DNA from: Hydrangea macrophylla
Taxonomy: Eukaryota > Streptophyta > Magnoliopsida > Cornales > Hydrangeaceae
Reading direction: 5' to 3'
Assembly (NCBI GenBank): GCA_033977485.1
Contig: CM066995.1
Location: forward strand, 49,537,162-49,601,161
Length of the DNA: 64,000 nt
Both the position numbers and the translations under genes were made by a program. Shown one piece after another: positions 10,515 through 21,954 of this stretch. Numbering within the stretch: position 1 is the stretch's first letter; the number at the start of each line of letters is the position of its first letter. The notes under the pieces were generated by a model. The model saw only the letters and a list, made by a program, of their open reading frames with translations, searched no databases and was not told the DNA's origin.

Positions 10515-12440
10515 ATAATTATAATAAATAAAAAATATATAAAATAATAAAAAATAATGATTTTTTTCTAAAAAAGTATCAATTCCCAAACTTCTTTTAA
10601 GCCTCTTAGGACTTGGTTATAAAAGACCCAATAATTTCCTCAACTTTCACTTCTTTTCAAATAATCTAGGACTCACTTCCAAGACAGGAATATTTGAAAT
10701 CTCTCTCTCTATAAGATTCAAATCAAACTCTATTTGTTTTCCTTATATTTCTACTTGCAAGAGGAATCATTAGAGGCATCTACTGAACTGTTGAAAAACT
10801 TTCGAGGTTGGAGCTTCTTAGGGTAAGTTCATTTTATTTTTAATTTTGCAAGTTTAAATTTTCACAAGTTTGGAGTTTATATTGCTGTTTTGATTTTGGA
10901 TTTGTTATTCAATTTGGCAACGAATCTTACGATTCACGACGCGATTCGAAGAAATGGTTTCGATTCACACAAGAATCCAGTTTTTGACGACTATGACTCA
11001 AAATACAAAATAATGGATTATGGGGAAAAAAATAGAAAAAGAAATAGAGAACAAGCATAAATAGGCTACCATAGCTTTTTGGGATGTCCTATCAAAAAAA
11101 AAAAAAAAAGGCTTTTTAGGCTGACCTCCCACACTAAACAATCAAAATGGAGAACGAATGGACAAGAAGAAATTGGAGCAAAAAGGGGTCTGGACGGTAG
11201 TGGGATACTAAGTGCCATGTATTCTCGACTTAGTGAGCTGCTAAAAGCCTAAAATTACAAGAAAGAGAGTAAAAAAGCTTGTGTGCTGTCCTGTGGCCAT
11301 GGAGAGAAACTGCTCAATACTTGCATCGCAGAAATATAAAAATGGAAAATGGGCTACTGCCTAAGTTGTAGGCTGCCACATGAAGGAGAAATAAAAGAAG
11401 ATCAAGGGAAAAAGTGTAATGCCGCTGTGCCAAGCTACTCGGCCAAGTAACCTATTAAAGCATGGAAAACTAACCAAAAAGGAAAAACAATTAAACAAGA
11501 GGGGAATCTCCAGATGAATGGTGCGTGATGTTTTTTGTAAGCTTCTAAAGAAAAAACCAATTGGAAAGTAAAGAAACCGAATAACGGAAAAGAAACTCGT
11601 GGGGTGTCATATTTTTAAATAAAAAGAGCAATTGCGGCTGCGTAGTGTAGGCATTGAAAGCTGCTCAGGAAATCAAGAGGGACAGCGGGTACTGCAAACA
11701 AGGAGGTGTTGCATTGGTTCGTAGGTCATCTTCTTAAGTGTCATTTCTTCTTGAATTATTGCACAAACCTCTCTTTCATTCTTCTACTCCCATACTTCAT
11801 GTCTTAACCTACTATGCGCCCTTTTCTGTGATGGGAGTTTTTTCGTTTTTGTGTCAGTTGTTTGGGAATGGGGGATACGGAAATTCCTCTTTTTAATCTC
11901 TCCTCCCTATTGTTAATCTATGTGTCGACATTTAATAAGGGAGTTTTGACAGGATTTTTTCTGCTGCTCTTCTATATATAGTCATTATTTTCTACTTTTT
12001 GTTGTCAACTTGGTGAACATATGGATTGCACATGGTTCTGTCTTACTGGGCAGATTTTGTTGCAAGATTATTTTCAAGACCATGTGCAGATTTATCTAAT
12101 TGGGCAGAACTCTTGTTACAAGGACTATTCCTAAGCGAAGAATTTCAAAGGATAAAGGTCAGTAATCCATACATTCACACCATGAAGCTTTAAGCACTGC
12201 AATCAAAAAATGAGCAGCAGTGGATTCTGTCTCTGTGTTGAAAGAAACAATTGGAAAGCTGGAAATATTACCGGTCGACTTGATTATATTGGAAATTCAG
12301 TCACTCTAGAGTTGCAAAACTGTTGAACATGGGAAAGTTGAAGATAGCATAGCATTTTGGGTTGCGATTTCTTTGACAACATGCAAATAGTTTTTTGGAG
12401 GTAACTTCTTTGTGCAATCAATGCATTTATATTGATTTTT
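10515..12440. other. No recognised gene; likely repeat-derived
   Basis: No conserved coding frame was found. A poly(A) run at 11095-11109 and phrases such as GGCTGCCACATGAAGG resemble LINE untranslated DNA. A possible splice donor GGGTAAGTTC at 10819 is isolated. Confidence 0.45.
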
Positions 12441-12535
12441 TTTTTGCAAAGATTTGTATCCCACAACAAGGGAATTTTTGTAATCAGTTCTCATTTAATA
12501 CAATTGCTCTCTTGATGTTCAAAAAAGAAAAAAAC
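12441..12535 (+). mobile_element. LINE 3' tail, same family as 27237-27340
   Basis: TTGTATCCCACAACAAGG, then TGTAATCAGTT, TTAATACAAT, CTCTCTTG, and an A-rich tail from about 12521. The same ~75-bp module ending in poly(A) occurs at 27237-27340, which identifies it as a shared 3' end of a retroposon. The 5' limit is unknown. Confidence 0.6.
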
Positions 12536-14779
12536 GAAAAAACCTACCATGCATCTTGAATTTCAACAAGATACTCCCAATTAATTTGACTGTTCACCTG
12601 CTAAATGAATTTATCAAATTTCTCTTCAACTCTACATAGGAGAAAGGAAACTAACTTGTATCATAGTTTGAAAATTGTTTAAACATGTATTAATTTTAAT
12701 GGGGAACTTATTTGAAGGCAAAAGATTCAAATATTCTCATTCTCAGGTGCTATGTCAGCTGATTTCGGCAGCCAGTGAGCCCTCCTCCGGGATTTGTTTC
12801 TAAAAAATTGATAAGTATTATCAGTTATTATAGAGTTGGAAAAAGAAAAATCAACAACAAAGAGATGTTTATCCTACATTTACTTATTCTTGAAGTAGTT
12901 TCAAAGTGTTTTCAATGAAAACATAAAGTAAAATGGCTGATTCATCCAATCGGAGAAAGTGCCACAGAACACTAGATAACAAGACAAGGTTTTATAGAGA
13001 GAAAGGTCATTTTAAGTTCTTTTTACAGAAATACAACTTAAAGGGCTTCAACTTTGTCCGGTAACCTTCAACTTTGTCCAGTAACCAGCTCAAAAAATTT
13101 AACTACCTAGCTAAACCTATTACGAAACCCTAAAAGATCAACTTGGAATGATCTAACAATCTTATAATAAACTTGCTATTCTTATTACACAAGGTCATGA
13201 ACAAAATTCAATTAGTCACATATGCAAACTTGACTATTGAAAACCTGAATGAAACTTCAAGTTGGTTCAACCCTAAGATATACGGAGTATATTTTTTTTT
13301 TGCAAGGAAATCTAAACATGGCCCTTAGAGAACATGTTAACAATCTTTAAATAGCTTGTACATGCAGGAATGTTTTGGGGAATGCGCAGGTACAAACTTT
13401 TTAAAGCTTGTTAACATGTGCCCTTAGGGCATATGTTAAGGGAACACTTTTTGAAATAGCAAGGCAATATACCCAGAAAATACAGATTAAAATAGGACCA
13501 GGGCAACAAAAGAAAACCCAGATTAAGAAAAGCGTAGAAAAACTCTCATAGCAGCGCTAATCCAAGGATGAAGAAAGGAAAAGATTAAAAAAAAATAGCC
13601 CGAGGGACTGAAAGAAGTCCCCAAGTATTTTGTTGCAGCTTTTTTTTGTTTTAAATAGCAGAAGCTTGGGAGAGTAGTTACCCCAACGAAAAAGATCAGA
13701 TGTGCAACCGTAAGAATTTGTTAACTTATGCATGTCAGAACCACCAGCTAGCATGTATTACGATTTTTTTTTACTCAACTAGAAAGATGTAGGAAATTGA
13801 CTTTGCAAAGCTTGCGGTATCTAGTGCAGCTCAAGTTAAGCTCATGCTCGCATTCAACTTCGGCTATTAACAAAGCTGTATACATGGTTGTCAGAGTCCA
13901 AGAATTAAGAGTCACTTTGAGACCATTCATGATTATGAATTCCAAACTTTCAAGTATTAAGTGGAAATGTTTCCACATTTTGAGCATTGACAATCCTAAA
14001 CCTTGTGCTAAATTGCTATTAATTTGTTCATTTAAGGACTCGATGTATGTTTTTATATCCTATACAACATATATAATTATACGATCTTTTAGGGAAAAAA
14101 GTGAATCTTACGATTCATAACTTACGCGATTAGATTCATGATTATATGCCGGAATACTTTTCAACATCCCCATTTCATGAATTCATCCTAGGAAAGTCCC
14201 TAGCTATAATCAATTCCCACAAGCGAAGCATGTTATATTCTTTTCCTACAAGCAAAATGAAAGAACTGTTACACCATACCAGGAATAGAAGTTAGTGCAC
14301 TTTATCTTGTAGTCTCCAGCAATGAATCATTCCAAGTGACTATAATATAGTCAGTCCTCACCACAATGGTCCATGTTCCTGAGGAAAGCGTTATACAGCA
14401 AATGAAAGATTGTGTTGATACAAATAACACTTCTGAAATGCCAAAAAATTAAAATTCATAAGAACGAGTGACAAAGATGGCTCACTACTTTATGTAAGCT
14501 CCAAGGAATAGGATCCAAATAATGATGGATTAAGGCCGAAAACTTGCAAATTTGATTTTAGAGCAGATTATTGCAATTTTTAACAACAATGCCTCAACTA
14601 CTACGAGCTATATGGGGTTGAAACCAAGACCAATGAAAAAAGAAAGATATAAAACAAGCTCTGAAATTTATTCCTCCAATAACAGGTCCTCAAAACTTAA
14701 GTATTACAACCCTATAACTAAAAAACCTGAGGTTACTTTACCATGAAGGGACTTGATGCAAAGTAATTTATAGTTAGTT
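12536..14779. other. No recognised gene; contains a foldback repeat
   Basis: Frames here are short and unassignable. Around 14577-14615 AACAACAATGCCTCAACTAC followed by GCTATATGGGG resembles a degraded plant tRNA-SINE body, with weak support. The foldback at 13317-13435 is listed separately. Confidence 0.45.
13317..13435. repeat. Foldback inverted repeat, 45-bp arms
   Basis: The left arm 13317-13361 (GCCCTTAGAGAACATGTTAA and on) pairs with the right arm 13390-13435 (GTTAACATGTGCCCTTAGGG and on) at roughly 85% over 45 bp, with a 28-bp spacer. The shape fits a small MITE. I could not fix a target duplication. Confidence 0.7.
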
Positions 14780-15185
14780 GTGAAAGCCTTGGCTAGTAAA
14801 AACATGCAGCGAAATGAAAACCAGGAACGGCAAGTGTGGGGGGTGTTCTTCGAAATTGCATGGGAAAGGTTATGGCACTTTTCTCCGTCTCAAATTGGAG
14901 CTAGGGAATTTGCCTTGTCGGAGTTAGGAGCCATTCTAGTGGTGTATAAGAGTTTCAATCAAATTATTGAAAGAGTGACTCAATTGTTGCTATAATTTGG
15001 GTGAATAGTGACGCTTGTTTGTGTTGGAATTGCATTGAAGTTTACAACAAAATTCTGAATCTATTGGGGCTTGTTCGCATTTTTTAACATGAAAAGATCA
15101 TACAGATTGCAAGGAGTGCAAATTCATTTGCAGACAGTTTAGCCATGCAGGGATCCATAGAGCTAGTTGCTCGGCCACTTGTATT
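14780..15185 (+). pseudogene. LINE RNase H remnant
   Basis: Across several frames the sequence reads GGVLRNCMGKVMALFS, then AIIWVNSDA, then IIQIARSANSFADSLAMQGS, which are the middle and end of the plant LINE RNase H domain. The final catalytic Asp (FADSLA) is kept. Frameshifts and stops are frequent. The upstream ORF2 is absent, so this is a 5'-truncated copy. Confidence 0.75.
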
Positions 15186-15519
15186 CAAACATACCACATC
15201 ATTTTTATACGTCTCAATAAGGATTCAATAGGGGTTCCAAGCTTATTTATGAGCTTTTGGTCATATGAGATACATAGAGTTGGAGTACATAGTTTATTCT
15301 TGGCTGATCAGTAGGGATATAATTCTATCCAATTTATCTTCTGTTTTTGTTAGGTCATATTTTGCTAGGCTTGGTTTGGGGCTTTAGTTTCAATTCTTAG
15401 ATGTTCCCGTGCTTTCCCATGCCCTTGACTCGTGTGGGTTTTGTGAAGGGTGTTGGAATTCCAGCCTTTCTCATTTTACTGAAATGAATTCATAATTCCA
15501 CACACACACACAAAAAAAA
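15186..15519 (+). mobile_element. 3' UTR and poly(A) of the truncated LINE
   Basis: This G/T-rich tail is continuous with the RNase H remnant and ends in (CA)n and an A run at 15500-15519. Confidence 0.6.
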
Positions 15520-15905
15520 AAGTGACTACTAAGTCATAACATACCACTACTATACAACACGTTGCTTACAAGCACACACCGTTGTGAAAAGTGGGTTACA
15601 AAGCAATTTTAAAAGATATAACTTCAACCTAAGGAAACCACATTTAAATAATACTAAAATTCTAAACTAAACCTAATCTAGATGAAGAAATTTAAAAACT
15701 TAAACAGTGCAAAACATGAAGTTATATCAATTTCATCCCCGCATTAGAGAAAACTCGAGCTCAAGTTCTAAAATGTTGAAGCACAGCAATCGCAGTTCTC
15801 CGATCATGTATCTTTGATGTGGGAGTTAAATTTGATGTGTACTTAATTTAATCATTGCAGTTGGAAGCAAGAACAATGATATTTGAAAATCTTTCCTTTC
15901 GTTCT
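15520..15905. other. No recognised feature
   Basis: AT-rich sequence with no open frame, repeat boundary or RNA gene that I can support. Confidence 0.5.
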
Positions 15906-16055
15906 TGTTTGAGGATAATATTGTAAAAAGTGTAATGTTATAGTGTCCCACATCTGTTAGATTGTAAAAGTGTAGCTTGTAGCTAAGCCTATATATATTA
16001 GGCTCATGTAATCATTTTTTGAATCAATCAAATATATTATTTCTCCACTTTTACA
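15906..16055 (+). repeat. 5' LTR of the mini-copia element
   Basis: TGTTTGAGG to TTTTACA; contains CCTATATATATTAGG, a plausible TATA box, and is followed directly by the primer-binding site. Confidence 0.93.
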
Positions 16056-16200
16056 TGGTATCAGAGCAACCGATCTTAGGGTTCGCTTCTATTCTTATTG
16101 CCGATCAAAGTTGGTCAAGAGTGTTTCTCATGCTTTATCAATTGCCGGATCTTTGTCCAAGATCCGAGAAGACCAGCAGCCCCTCAAACCCTAGCCGCTG

Positions 16201-16350
16201 CCCCGCAAGTTACTGTTTATCCGAGGGTACTGTTCATCAGAAAGGTACTGTTCATACGAATGTACTGTTAATCGCAAGGTACTGTTCATCCGAGAGTACT
16301 GTTCATCGAAAGTTACTGTTCATTCGAAATTTACTGTTCATCGCAAAAGT
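16201..16350 (+). repeat. TACTGTTCATC minisatellite inside the mini-copia element
   Basis: About eight imperfect units of 17-20 bp, each built as GGTACTGTTCATCCGAAA with variation in the last bases. Confidence 0.85.
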
Positions 16351-16424
16351 TACTATTCATTAGCAGCCCTTTAGTTTGTCCAGATTGGTCTCTACTATTT
16401 TGATGGTTTCTCAATCTGAATGGC

Positions 16425-16945
16425 CCTGTAGTTTATTGTACCAGGATCGCGGTCATATGCAGATTAAGAGCTACAGTGATGCTGATTGGGCAGGATCTCC
16501 TGGTGATAGTAGATCCACTACAAGATAGTGTGTTTTAGTTAGTGGTAATCTTGTGTCTTGGAAGAGCAAGAAGCAGACAGTAGTTGCTAGGTCGAGTGCT
16601 GAGTCTGAATACAGGGCTATGGCACATACTACGTGTGATTTAGTGTGGATGAAGCATCTACTAGAAGAGCTTGGGTTTACTCAGTCTTGTCCTATGAATT
16701 TACTTTGTGACAATCAAGCTGCCGTTTATATAGCCTCCAATCCAGTATTCCATAGAAAGGACAAAACACATCAAGGTTGATTGCCATTTTGTTTGAGAAA
16801 AGCTTCTAGAGAAAGTAATCAATACCGTTCACATGAAATCCGCGGATCAGTTAGCCGATTTGTTCACAAAAGCATTAGTTGGGACTCGGGTTAAATATAT
16901 ATGTGACAAGCTTGGTGCATATGATATGTATGCTCTAGCTTGAGG
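16425..16945 (+). pseudogene. Copia RNase H remnant in the mini-copia element
   Basis: Reads LYQDRGHMQIKSYSDADWAG, then NLVSWKSKKQTVVARSSAES, then LLCDNQAAV, then after a frameshift near 16770 SADQLADLFTKALVGTRV. The catalytic acidic residues (SYSDAD, SAESEY, LLCDN) are present. A TAG near 16527 and the frameshift break it. It ends at the polypurine tract before the 3' LTR. Confidence 0.9.
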
Positions 16946-16950
16946 AGGAG

Positions 16951-17104
16951 TGTTAGAGGATAATATTGTAACAAGTGTAATGTTATAGTGTCCCACATCA
17001 GTTAGATTGTAAAAGTGTAGCTTGTAGCTAAGCCTATATATATATATTAGGTTCTTGTAATCTTTTTTTGAATCAATCAAATATATTATTTCTCCACTTT
17101 TACA
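16951..17104 (+). repeat. 3' LTR of the mini-copia element
   Basis: TGTTAGAGG to TTTTACA, about 96% like the 5' LTR apart from an extra TATA. Confidence 0.93.
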
Positions 17105-17526
17105 GTTCTAATGTCAAGTATTTCTTGAATAATAACATTACATAGAAAATAGCTTATGATGTTAACGAATCATTGATTCGTCCCCATATATATTCCACTT
17201 AATGAGTTCACACATGGAGATTTGATGTCATTGGTTCGTCATATATATTCCATTTAATGTCAAGGAGAAGATTGGATATTGTTGTGGTGTCTTGCTTTTC
17301 GATAGAATAATTATATATGTTGTATAGGAAAAGAAAAACATTAAATCTATTGCATTATCCAATCGTGTGTGATTGTATTATAATGGAGAAATGGACAACA
17401 TTATCAAACTGGAATAGTTTACACTTCTATTTTTTTTTTCTCAAAGGTTTTTAGTTTGTTTCATAGCTTTGGCCCCGTAGCAATATATATATATATATAT
17501 ATTTACACAACAACTATATCAGTATG
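17105..17526. other. No gene; AT-rich, with (TA)n near 17483-17500
   Basis: Contains two similar phrases about 60 bp apart (TGGTTCGTC/TGATTCGTC with CATATATATTCCA). Otherwise nothing recognised. Confidence 0.5.
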
Positions 17527-17777
17527 TGTTGGGTGTGGTTGTTATTGAAATGGGTCCATTACTTTAGGCCTATGAGTCAAGTGGGAGGCCCTGTGGCCCA
17601 CGGCGAAGTGAAGCGTATGATAAGTTGTAACCCTAATTCTTTTGAGATAGTGGAAAACTTCTAGCTCTCCGGTGTGGATATAAGTACATTGTCGAACCAC
17701 ATAGAGATTCTTTGTCTCTCCTTTAACCTTTCTATTTTTCATATATATTGTTTGCGTGTGATTGTTTCGATCCAACA
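17527..17777 (+). mobile_element. Solo LTR, TSD GTATG
   Basis: The 251-bp unit begins TGTTGGGTGTGG and ends TCGATCCAACA, and is flanked by GTATG on both sides (17522-17526, 17778-17782). A GTGGATATAAGTAC TATA-like site and a later CT-rich stretch suggest plus-strand orientation. No internal region adjoins it. Confidence 0.88.
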
Positions 17778-17782
17778 GTATG

Positions 17783-18362
17783 TGTAGGGCATACCCACTA
17801 AAAAAGCCCCTGTGCAAGGCTTCGTAACAAGATGTCAGCTTTATGGCACTGCTGATGATCGAAATTTCGTGTTAATAACTTTGTTGAGGTTGTGATTGCT
17901 TATGGTTTAATCAATTGATGGTTACAGTTTTTGGCTTGTATAGCTCTGGGGTGCATAGTTTTGGTACCACTTGTGAAAGTGTCAATTAGGATCAGTTTCA
18001 AAATGGGAACTTGGGGGTTTCCTATGCAATTTATTGGGTTTTTGGGTTTGTATCCAATGGTATATAAATGGGTAAAGTGGTGCCTTTTTGCTATTTCATT
18101 CCATAGTTGATGTGGTGACTGCCATGTAAATTTTTAGCTTGATGTGTGGTTAGGTCAATATCTGGGGTATTTAGTTTTAAGTATTTGTGGGCTATGCAAT
18201 GTATATGCTTGTGACTGTGTTTGTAAGAGTTTTGGGGTGTTTTGCTTCTTGGTTATGGGGCATTTTTGGCTCTGATGTTTTTTCTGGTGTTGATGTATTT
18301 GTAACTTTCCCCTTGGGGGGTTTATATTAATGAAATACAATTTGTTGTTCAAATTTTTTTTT
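17783..18362 (+). mobile_element. LINE 3' UTR fragment
   Basis: G/T-rich non-coding DNA ending CTTTCCCCTTGGGGGGTTTA, then ATTAATGAAATACAATTTG. The box resembles the LINE end at 4140-4200. The start is not defined. Confidence 0.5.
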
Positions 18363-18377
18363 TTTGAGTACACACAT

Positions 18378-18585
18378 GAGATCCCAACTTCTGTGGTTTG
18401 GTCATTGTCTTCATCTTGTTCATTTGCAATTTTCTCAAGTACAGACGTCAACCTTAGAGGTTGTTTTCTCAGCATTAGAATGTGGGCCTTATAACTCTTG
18501 TAAGCATCACAAGAATGCATCTTCAGAAGGGTGGTTAGCATATCTTCACTTAATTGTAAGCGATCACCATGAACTTTTTGCCAAT
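18378..18585 (-). other. Unidentified exon-like open frame
   Basis: On the minus strand an acceptor-like TATAG at 18590-18586 precedes an open frame of about 69 codons (starting IDWQKVHGDRLQLSEDMLTT, later MLRKQPLRLTSVLEKIANEQ) that runs to near 18378. The composition is soluble and protein-like, unlike the surrounding repeats. I do not recognise the family. It could be an exon of a host gene or a captured gene fragment; no matching neighbour exons were found. Confidence 0.35.
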
Positions 18586-19162
18586 CTATAATTGCATGTT
18601 AATTTTCTCACTGGATGTTTCCGTACTCTATATGAGATTTTTTTTTCTTCTCTTGCTCCATTTTGGTCATTGCTTTGAAGAAAGTATATGGATCTTGATT
18701 CCTCCGATTCATGTAGAGTCAATTATAGAATTTGAAAGCTACAAGATTAAGGGCCCAAATGAAGATCGAAGCCAGGTTGAAAAGCTTGCAAATCTGATTT
18801 TCAAAGTGGTTTATTGCAATTTCTAGAATTTGTGGCTCAAATACCAGAAGCTTTGGGGCTGAAATCAATCCCTCTAAAAAGAGGGAACAAAATAGAAACT
18901 TAGATCATTTTTCTCCAACAAAAGACCCACTACAATAGTAACAACCCCCCTATAAGTTGAGCTAATAGATCAAAATGTACATTATTTCGATGTCTTGGCA
19001 GTTTGTATGTATATTTTAATTATTGTGTTCTTTATATTTACTTAAGTATATGTAATTTATAAGTTTTCATAAAATGCACCTTACATTGCATAGGCTTGCG
19101 CTTTTTCCTGAGCCTTGTGCCTAGGCTGGGGAGGCATTTACGTCTAACTGTGGCTTGCGCCT
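18586..19162. other. No recognised gene
   Basis: Short frames only. AAGCTTGCAAATCTGATTTT with GGTTTATTGCAATTT (about 18780-18820) resembles 14540-14580, hinting at a shared repeat. Confidence 0.4.
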
Positions 19163-19870
19163 TTAATAACTCTGTAGTGCAGTAGCAACATACTTGTAAC
19201 CGTACATCTTCAATTTCTTTACAAGCCCTTCTATGTATTTCTTTTGTGATACGAATATTCCGTTATGTTCTTGTCTTATTTCTATACCAAGAAAGTAGTG
19301 CATCAAGCCTAGGTCACTCATTTCAAGCGTCTTCATCATTTCTTCTTTGAGCTCTTTAATCATCTCTTTGTTATACCTATGTGACCTTGGGTCTTGATGT
19401 AGAGCATTGGCTCACTTTGGCTCCTCTTGACTCCTTGATCCGTGAAATATTTGTCCATCCTATTTTACCAGGCTCTTGAAGCTTCTTTTAACCCATATAA
19501 TGAATATAAGGACCTTATCTTATTTTCCTTGCCCCACAAATCCTTGTGATTGCTCTATATATATATATATATATATCTCCTTCTCCAGATATCAATTAAG
19601 AATGTTGATTTGACATCGATCTAGTTAGTAAATCCTCCAATACTTTTGAGCTTCCAGTGGTACCAATGCCCTTATGGTTTCTAATCGTGCAATTGGAGCA
19701 AATGTTTCAGTGTAGTCAATCTCGAATTGTTGTGAATAGCCTATTAGCACTAACCTTGCCTTTTATTTTCCAATTGAGCATCGGAATTATGTTTGGTTTT
19801 ATAGACCCACTTAACTCCGATGGCTGCTTTTTCTTCAGGTTGATCCACTAGCTCCCACATCTTATTTTTT
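19163..19870 (-). pseudogene. Antisense copia reverse transcriptase fragments
   Basis: The last piece (19363-19163) reads EEMMKTLEMSDLGLMHYFLG and YIEGLVKKLKMYGYK, the copia RT region after the active site. Earlier pieces, in several frames, match the RT start (for instance [20 protein letters not shown] and [12 protein letters not shown]). A (TA)n tract at 19557-19576 interrupts it. The YVDD catalytic motif was not found between these blocks. Confidence 0.8.
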
Positions 19871-19941
19871 AGGTGACTTGGAAGATGAGCCTTCTTGCCT
19901 TGGTGATGGAGGAGGTGCCAATTCTGGTTTTGAAGTGTCAG

Positions 19942-21000
19942 CTAATGTCTCTGTAGCTTCAACATCTCGTTGCTGCAGAGATGCAATGGCAATTCTGTTT
20001 TCAAATTTTTTTCCTTCCTAATTTTAGGAATTGAAGCATTTTCATCGAATTCCACGTCACGACTGATCAAAAGTTTCTTTGTTCTTAGGCTATACACCCG
20101 ATAGCCTTTTGATTGAGTTACTATAGCCCAGAAAATTTCCTTTCTCAGTCTTGTTATCCAACTTGATTCTTTTCTCATCTGGAATCTGAACAAAATGTAT
20201 GCAACCAAACACTTTGAGATGTTTAGATGGTGGCTTTTTACTGCTCCATATTTGCCACAATCAGTATCTTGTTCTGTACAGCTTTGGTTGGCAACCTGTT
20301 TAGAAAATAAATTGTAGTATAAACTGCTTCTACACATAAACTCCTTGGAAGGACTTTCTCCTGGAGCACTGTTCTTGCCATCTCCATGACTATTCTGTTC
20401 TTTCTTTTAGTCGCTCTATTTTTCCTCAAGAGTACAATCATAGATAGTTGGTGTTCCATTCCTTCGTCTTCACAAAATTTATCAAATTCATTGGAGCTAT
20501 ACTCCTTACCTCTACCACTTCTTAGCACCCCGATAAAATGGCCACTCTCCAATAGTTCTTGACTTTGTTAAAAATCCTAAATACTTTAGATCTTTCATGA
20601 AAGAAATGCACCCACATCATTCTTGTGCAATAGTCAATGCATAAAATGAACTACCTATTTTTCTTGTGACACGACTCGTGAGAAGGTTCACATGGGACCA
20701 CACGTCTGTATGCACCATCTCCAGTAATCCATTGGCTCTCCATGCTTTGTCAGATGGAAGGGTTGCCTTTGTTGCTTCTCAAGCAAATATCCTTCGCAAT
20801 TTTCTCCCCCTTTTATGGGTGGCAAATCTCTCATCATATTTTTCTGGTAGAGTAATTTCAATGCATATAGCGCCTTTGTACGAGAATCTAGCTTCGCTAA
20901 CACCTTGCCTTGTCAACTTTGCTATCGACAGTTCGTTTCGCTTCGCTAACACTCAGCTAAGTCTTGAACCTTCGTGCTGACTATTTACTTTCTCAGTAGC
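19942..21000 (-). pseudogene. Antisense copia integrase, catalytic residues lost
   Basis: Blocks in 5'-to-3' order on the minus strand: the pre-integrase segment (KLLYQKNMMRDLPPI with CEGYLLEKQQ), core blocks (GVLRSGRGKEYSSNEFDKFC, then KRKNRIVMEMARTVLQEKVL, then FLNRLPTKAVQN), and the C-terminal block (STQ-type TQSKGYRVYSLRTKKLLISR). In intact copia integrases the core reads RSDRGGEF and AERKNR. Here the Asp is Gly and the Glu is Lys, and the first Asp region (HTDVCGPM) is also degraded. Integration activity is therefore excluded even apart from the stops and frameshifts. Confidence 0.88.
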
Positions 21001-21237
21001 AAAAAGGATTCTCTTTGCCCGTTAAGTAGAAGGATAAGAAAGATATTATTGGTTTCTTGCTCCTGCTTCGTCATTTGCACTCATCAAGCCAACATTGCTC
21101 CTTGGGAGGTGAAAGTTAAAGCGGACACTTCGAAATGACAGCATCGAAGACTTATATATATACACAGTTACGGTTATCCAGGATTGTGTTCTGGAAAAAG
21201 TGGCCTACTTGAAAGAAGGGGTGGGCACTCTGGTGTT

Positions 21238-21790
21238 TCAACCCCACAACCATGAGTCTTCTAGTTTTGCCTTTATAGCTGTGTCTTTTATATATTTCCA
21301 TTGGGTTAGGAGATTATTTTTCTTCTTGGTCACCACATCTATTATTTCAAAAATTATACTTTTCTTGTCATAGATGGTGCAGAAGTCTCTCGTAAAACTC
21401 AAGGAATACTCATTTTCCATCATCTGACCAACACTAACTAAATTTGTCCGAACTAGGAACTGATAACACATCTTGAATAAATCTTGTACCTTTCTTTTTC
21501 TCCCTGACGACTGTGCCTTCACCTTTTGTCTCCACTAATGAACCATTCTCCAATATGACTAGTGATTTGATCGATTTGTCAATAACTTGTGTCATAAGAT
21601 TGTTGCAGGTGTTGTTTATGTACCAAATGTCGTCTTTCTCTTTTGTTGCTGCTTGGTAAGCATAGAAAAGAATTCCATACTCTTCCTTTTCTTCAAAAAA
21701 ATTGACCTGATGTTTTCTTTCAATACTACTTTTTTCCACATACCCAATTTTTTTTGCAATTTCGGCATTGTGGTTTATCATGAAACCAAC
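21238..21790 (-). pseudogene. Antisense copia gag zinc knuckle, protease and pre-integrase region
   Basis: Two overlapping frames. The first (21781-21434) holds a degraded zinc knuckle followed by KEKDDIWYINNTCNNLMTQV and VETKGEGTVVREKKKGTRF, which match the copia protease. The catalytic Asp of the usual W-x-x-D-S/T-G is Asn here (YINNTC). The second frame (21522-21238) continues with LVSVGQMMENEYSLSFTRDF and CTIYDKKS. A poly(T) tract (21808-21836) lies just upstream. This is a dead copy. Confidence 0.87.
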
Positions 21791-21954
21791 AGTCCTACTC
21801 CAATTGTTTTTTTTTTTTTTTTTTTTTTTTTTTTTCTTTTTACAGATACCACAAGATGGATTTTTGCATTTAATTTTTCTCCCTTTGATTTTTCAGATTT
21901 TCTTTATTTATGGAGTTTTCTCCTCTAGAAAGATTCTTTTGATTTTTCTTACGT

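Larger units (their letters stand above)
15906..17104 (+). mobile_element. Complete 1.2-kb internally deleted Ty1/copia element, TSD GTTCT
   Basis: The 5' LTR 15906-16055 (150 bp) and 3' LTR 16951-17104 (154 bp) both end CTCCACTTTTACA. GTTCT flanks the element at 15901-15905 and 17105-17109. TGGTATCAGAGC (16056-16067) directly after the 5' LTR is a tRNA-Met primer-binding site. GCTTGAGGAGGAG (about 16938-16950) is the polypurine tract. The LTRs differ by about six substitutions and a TA indel. Gag, protease, integrase and most of RT are absent. Between the ends lie a TACTGTTCATC minisatellite and an RNase H remnant. The element keeps the cis signals for mobilisation in trans. Confidence 0.95.

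Noticed and set aside
13775..14120. Overlapping open frames on both strands
   Set aside because: No family features on either strand, and no start context or codon pattern to choose one; judged fortuitous.
10920..14140. AATCTTACGATTC phrases at about 10923 and 14104 as ends of one element
   Set aside because: They are in the same orientation with dissimilar flanks; a shared dispersed repeat is possible but no boundary could be set.
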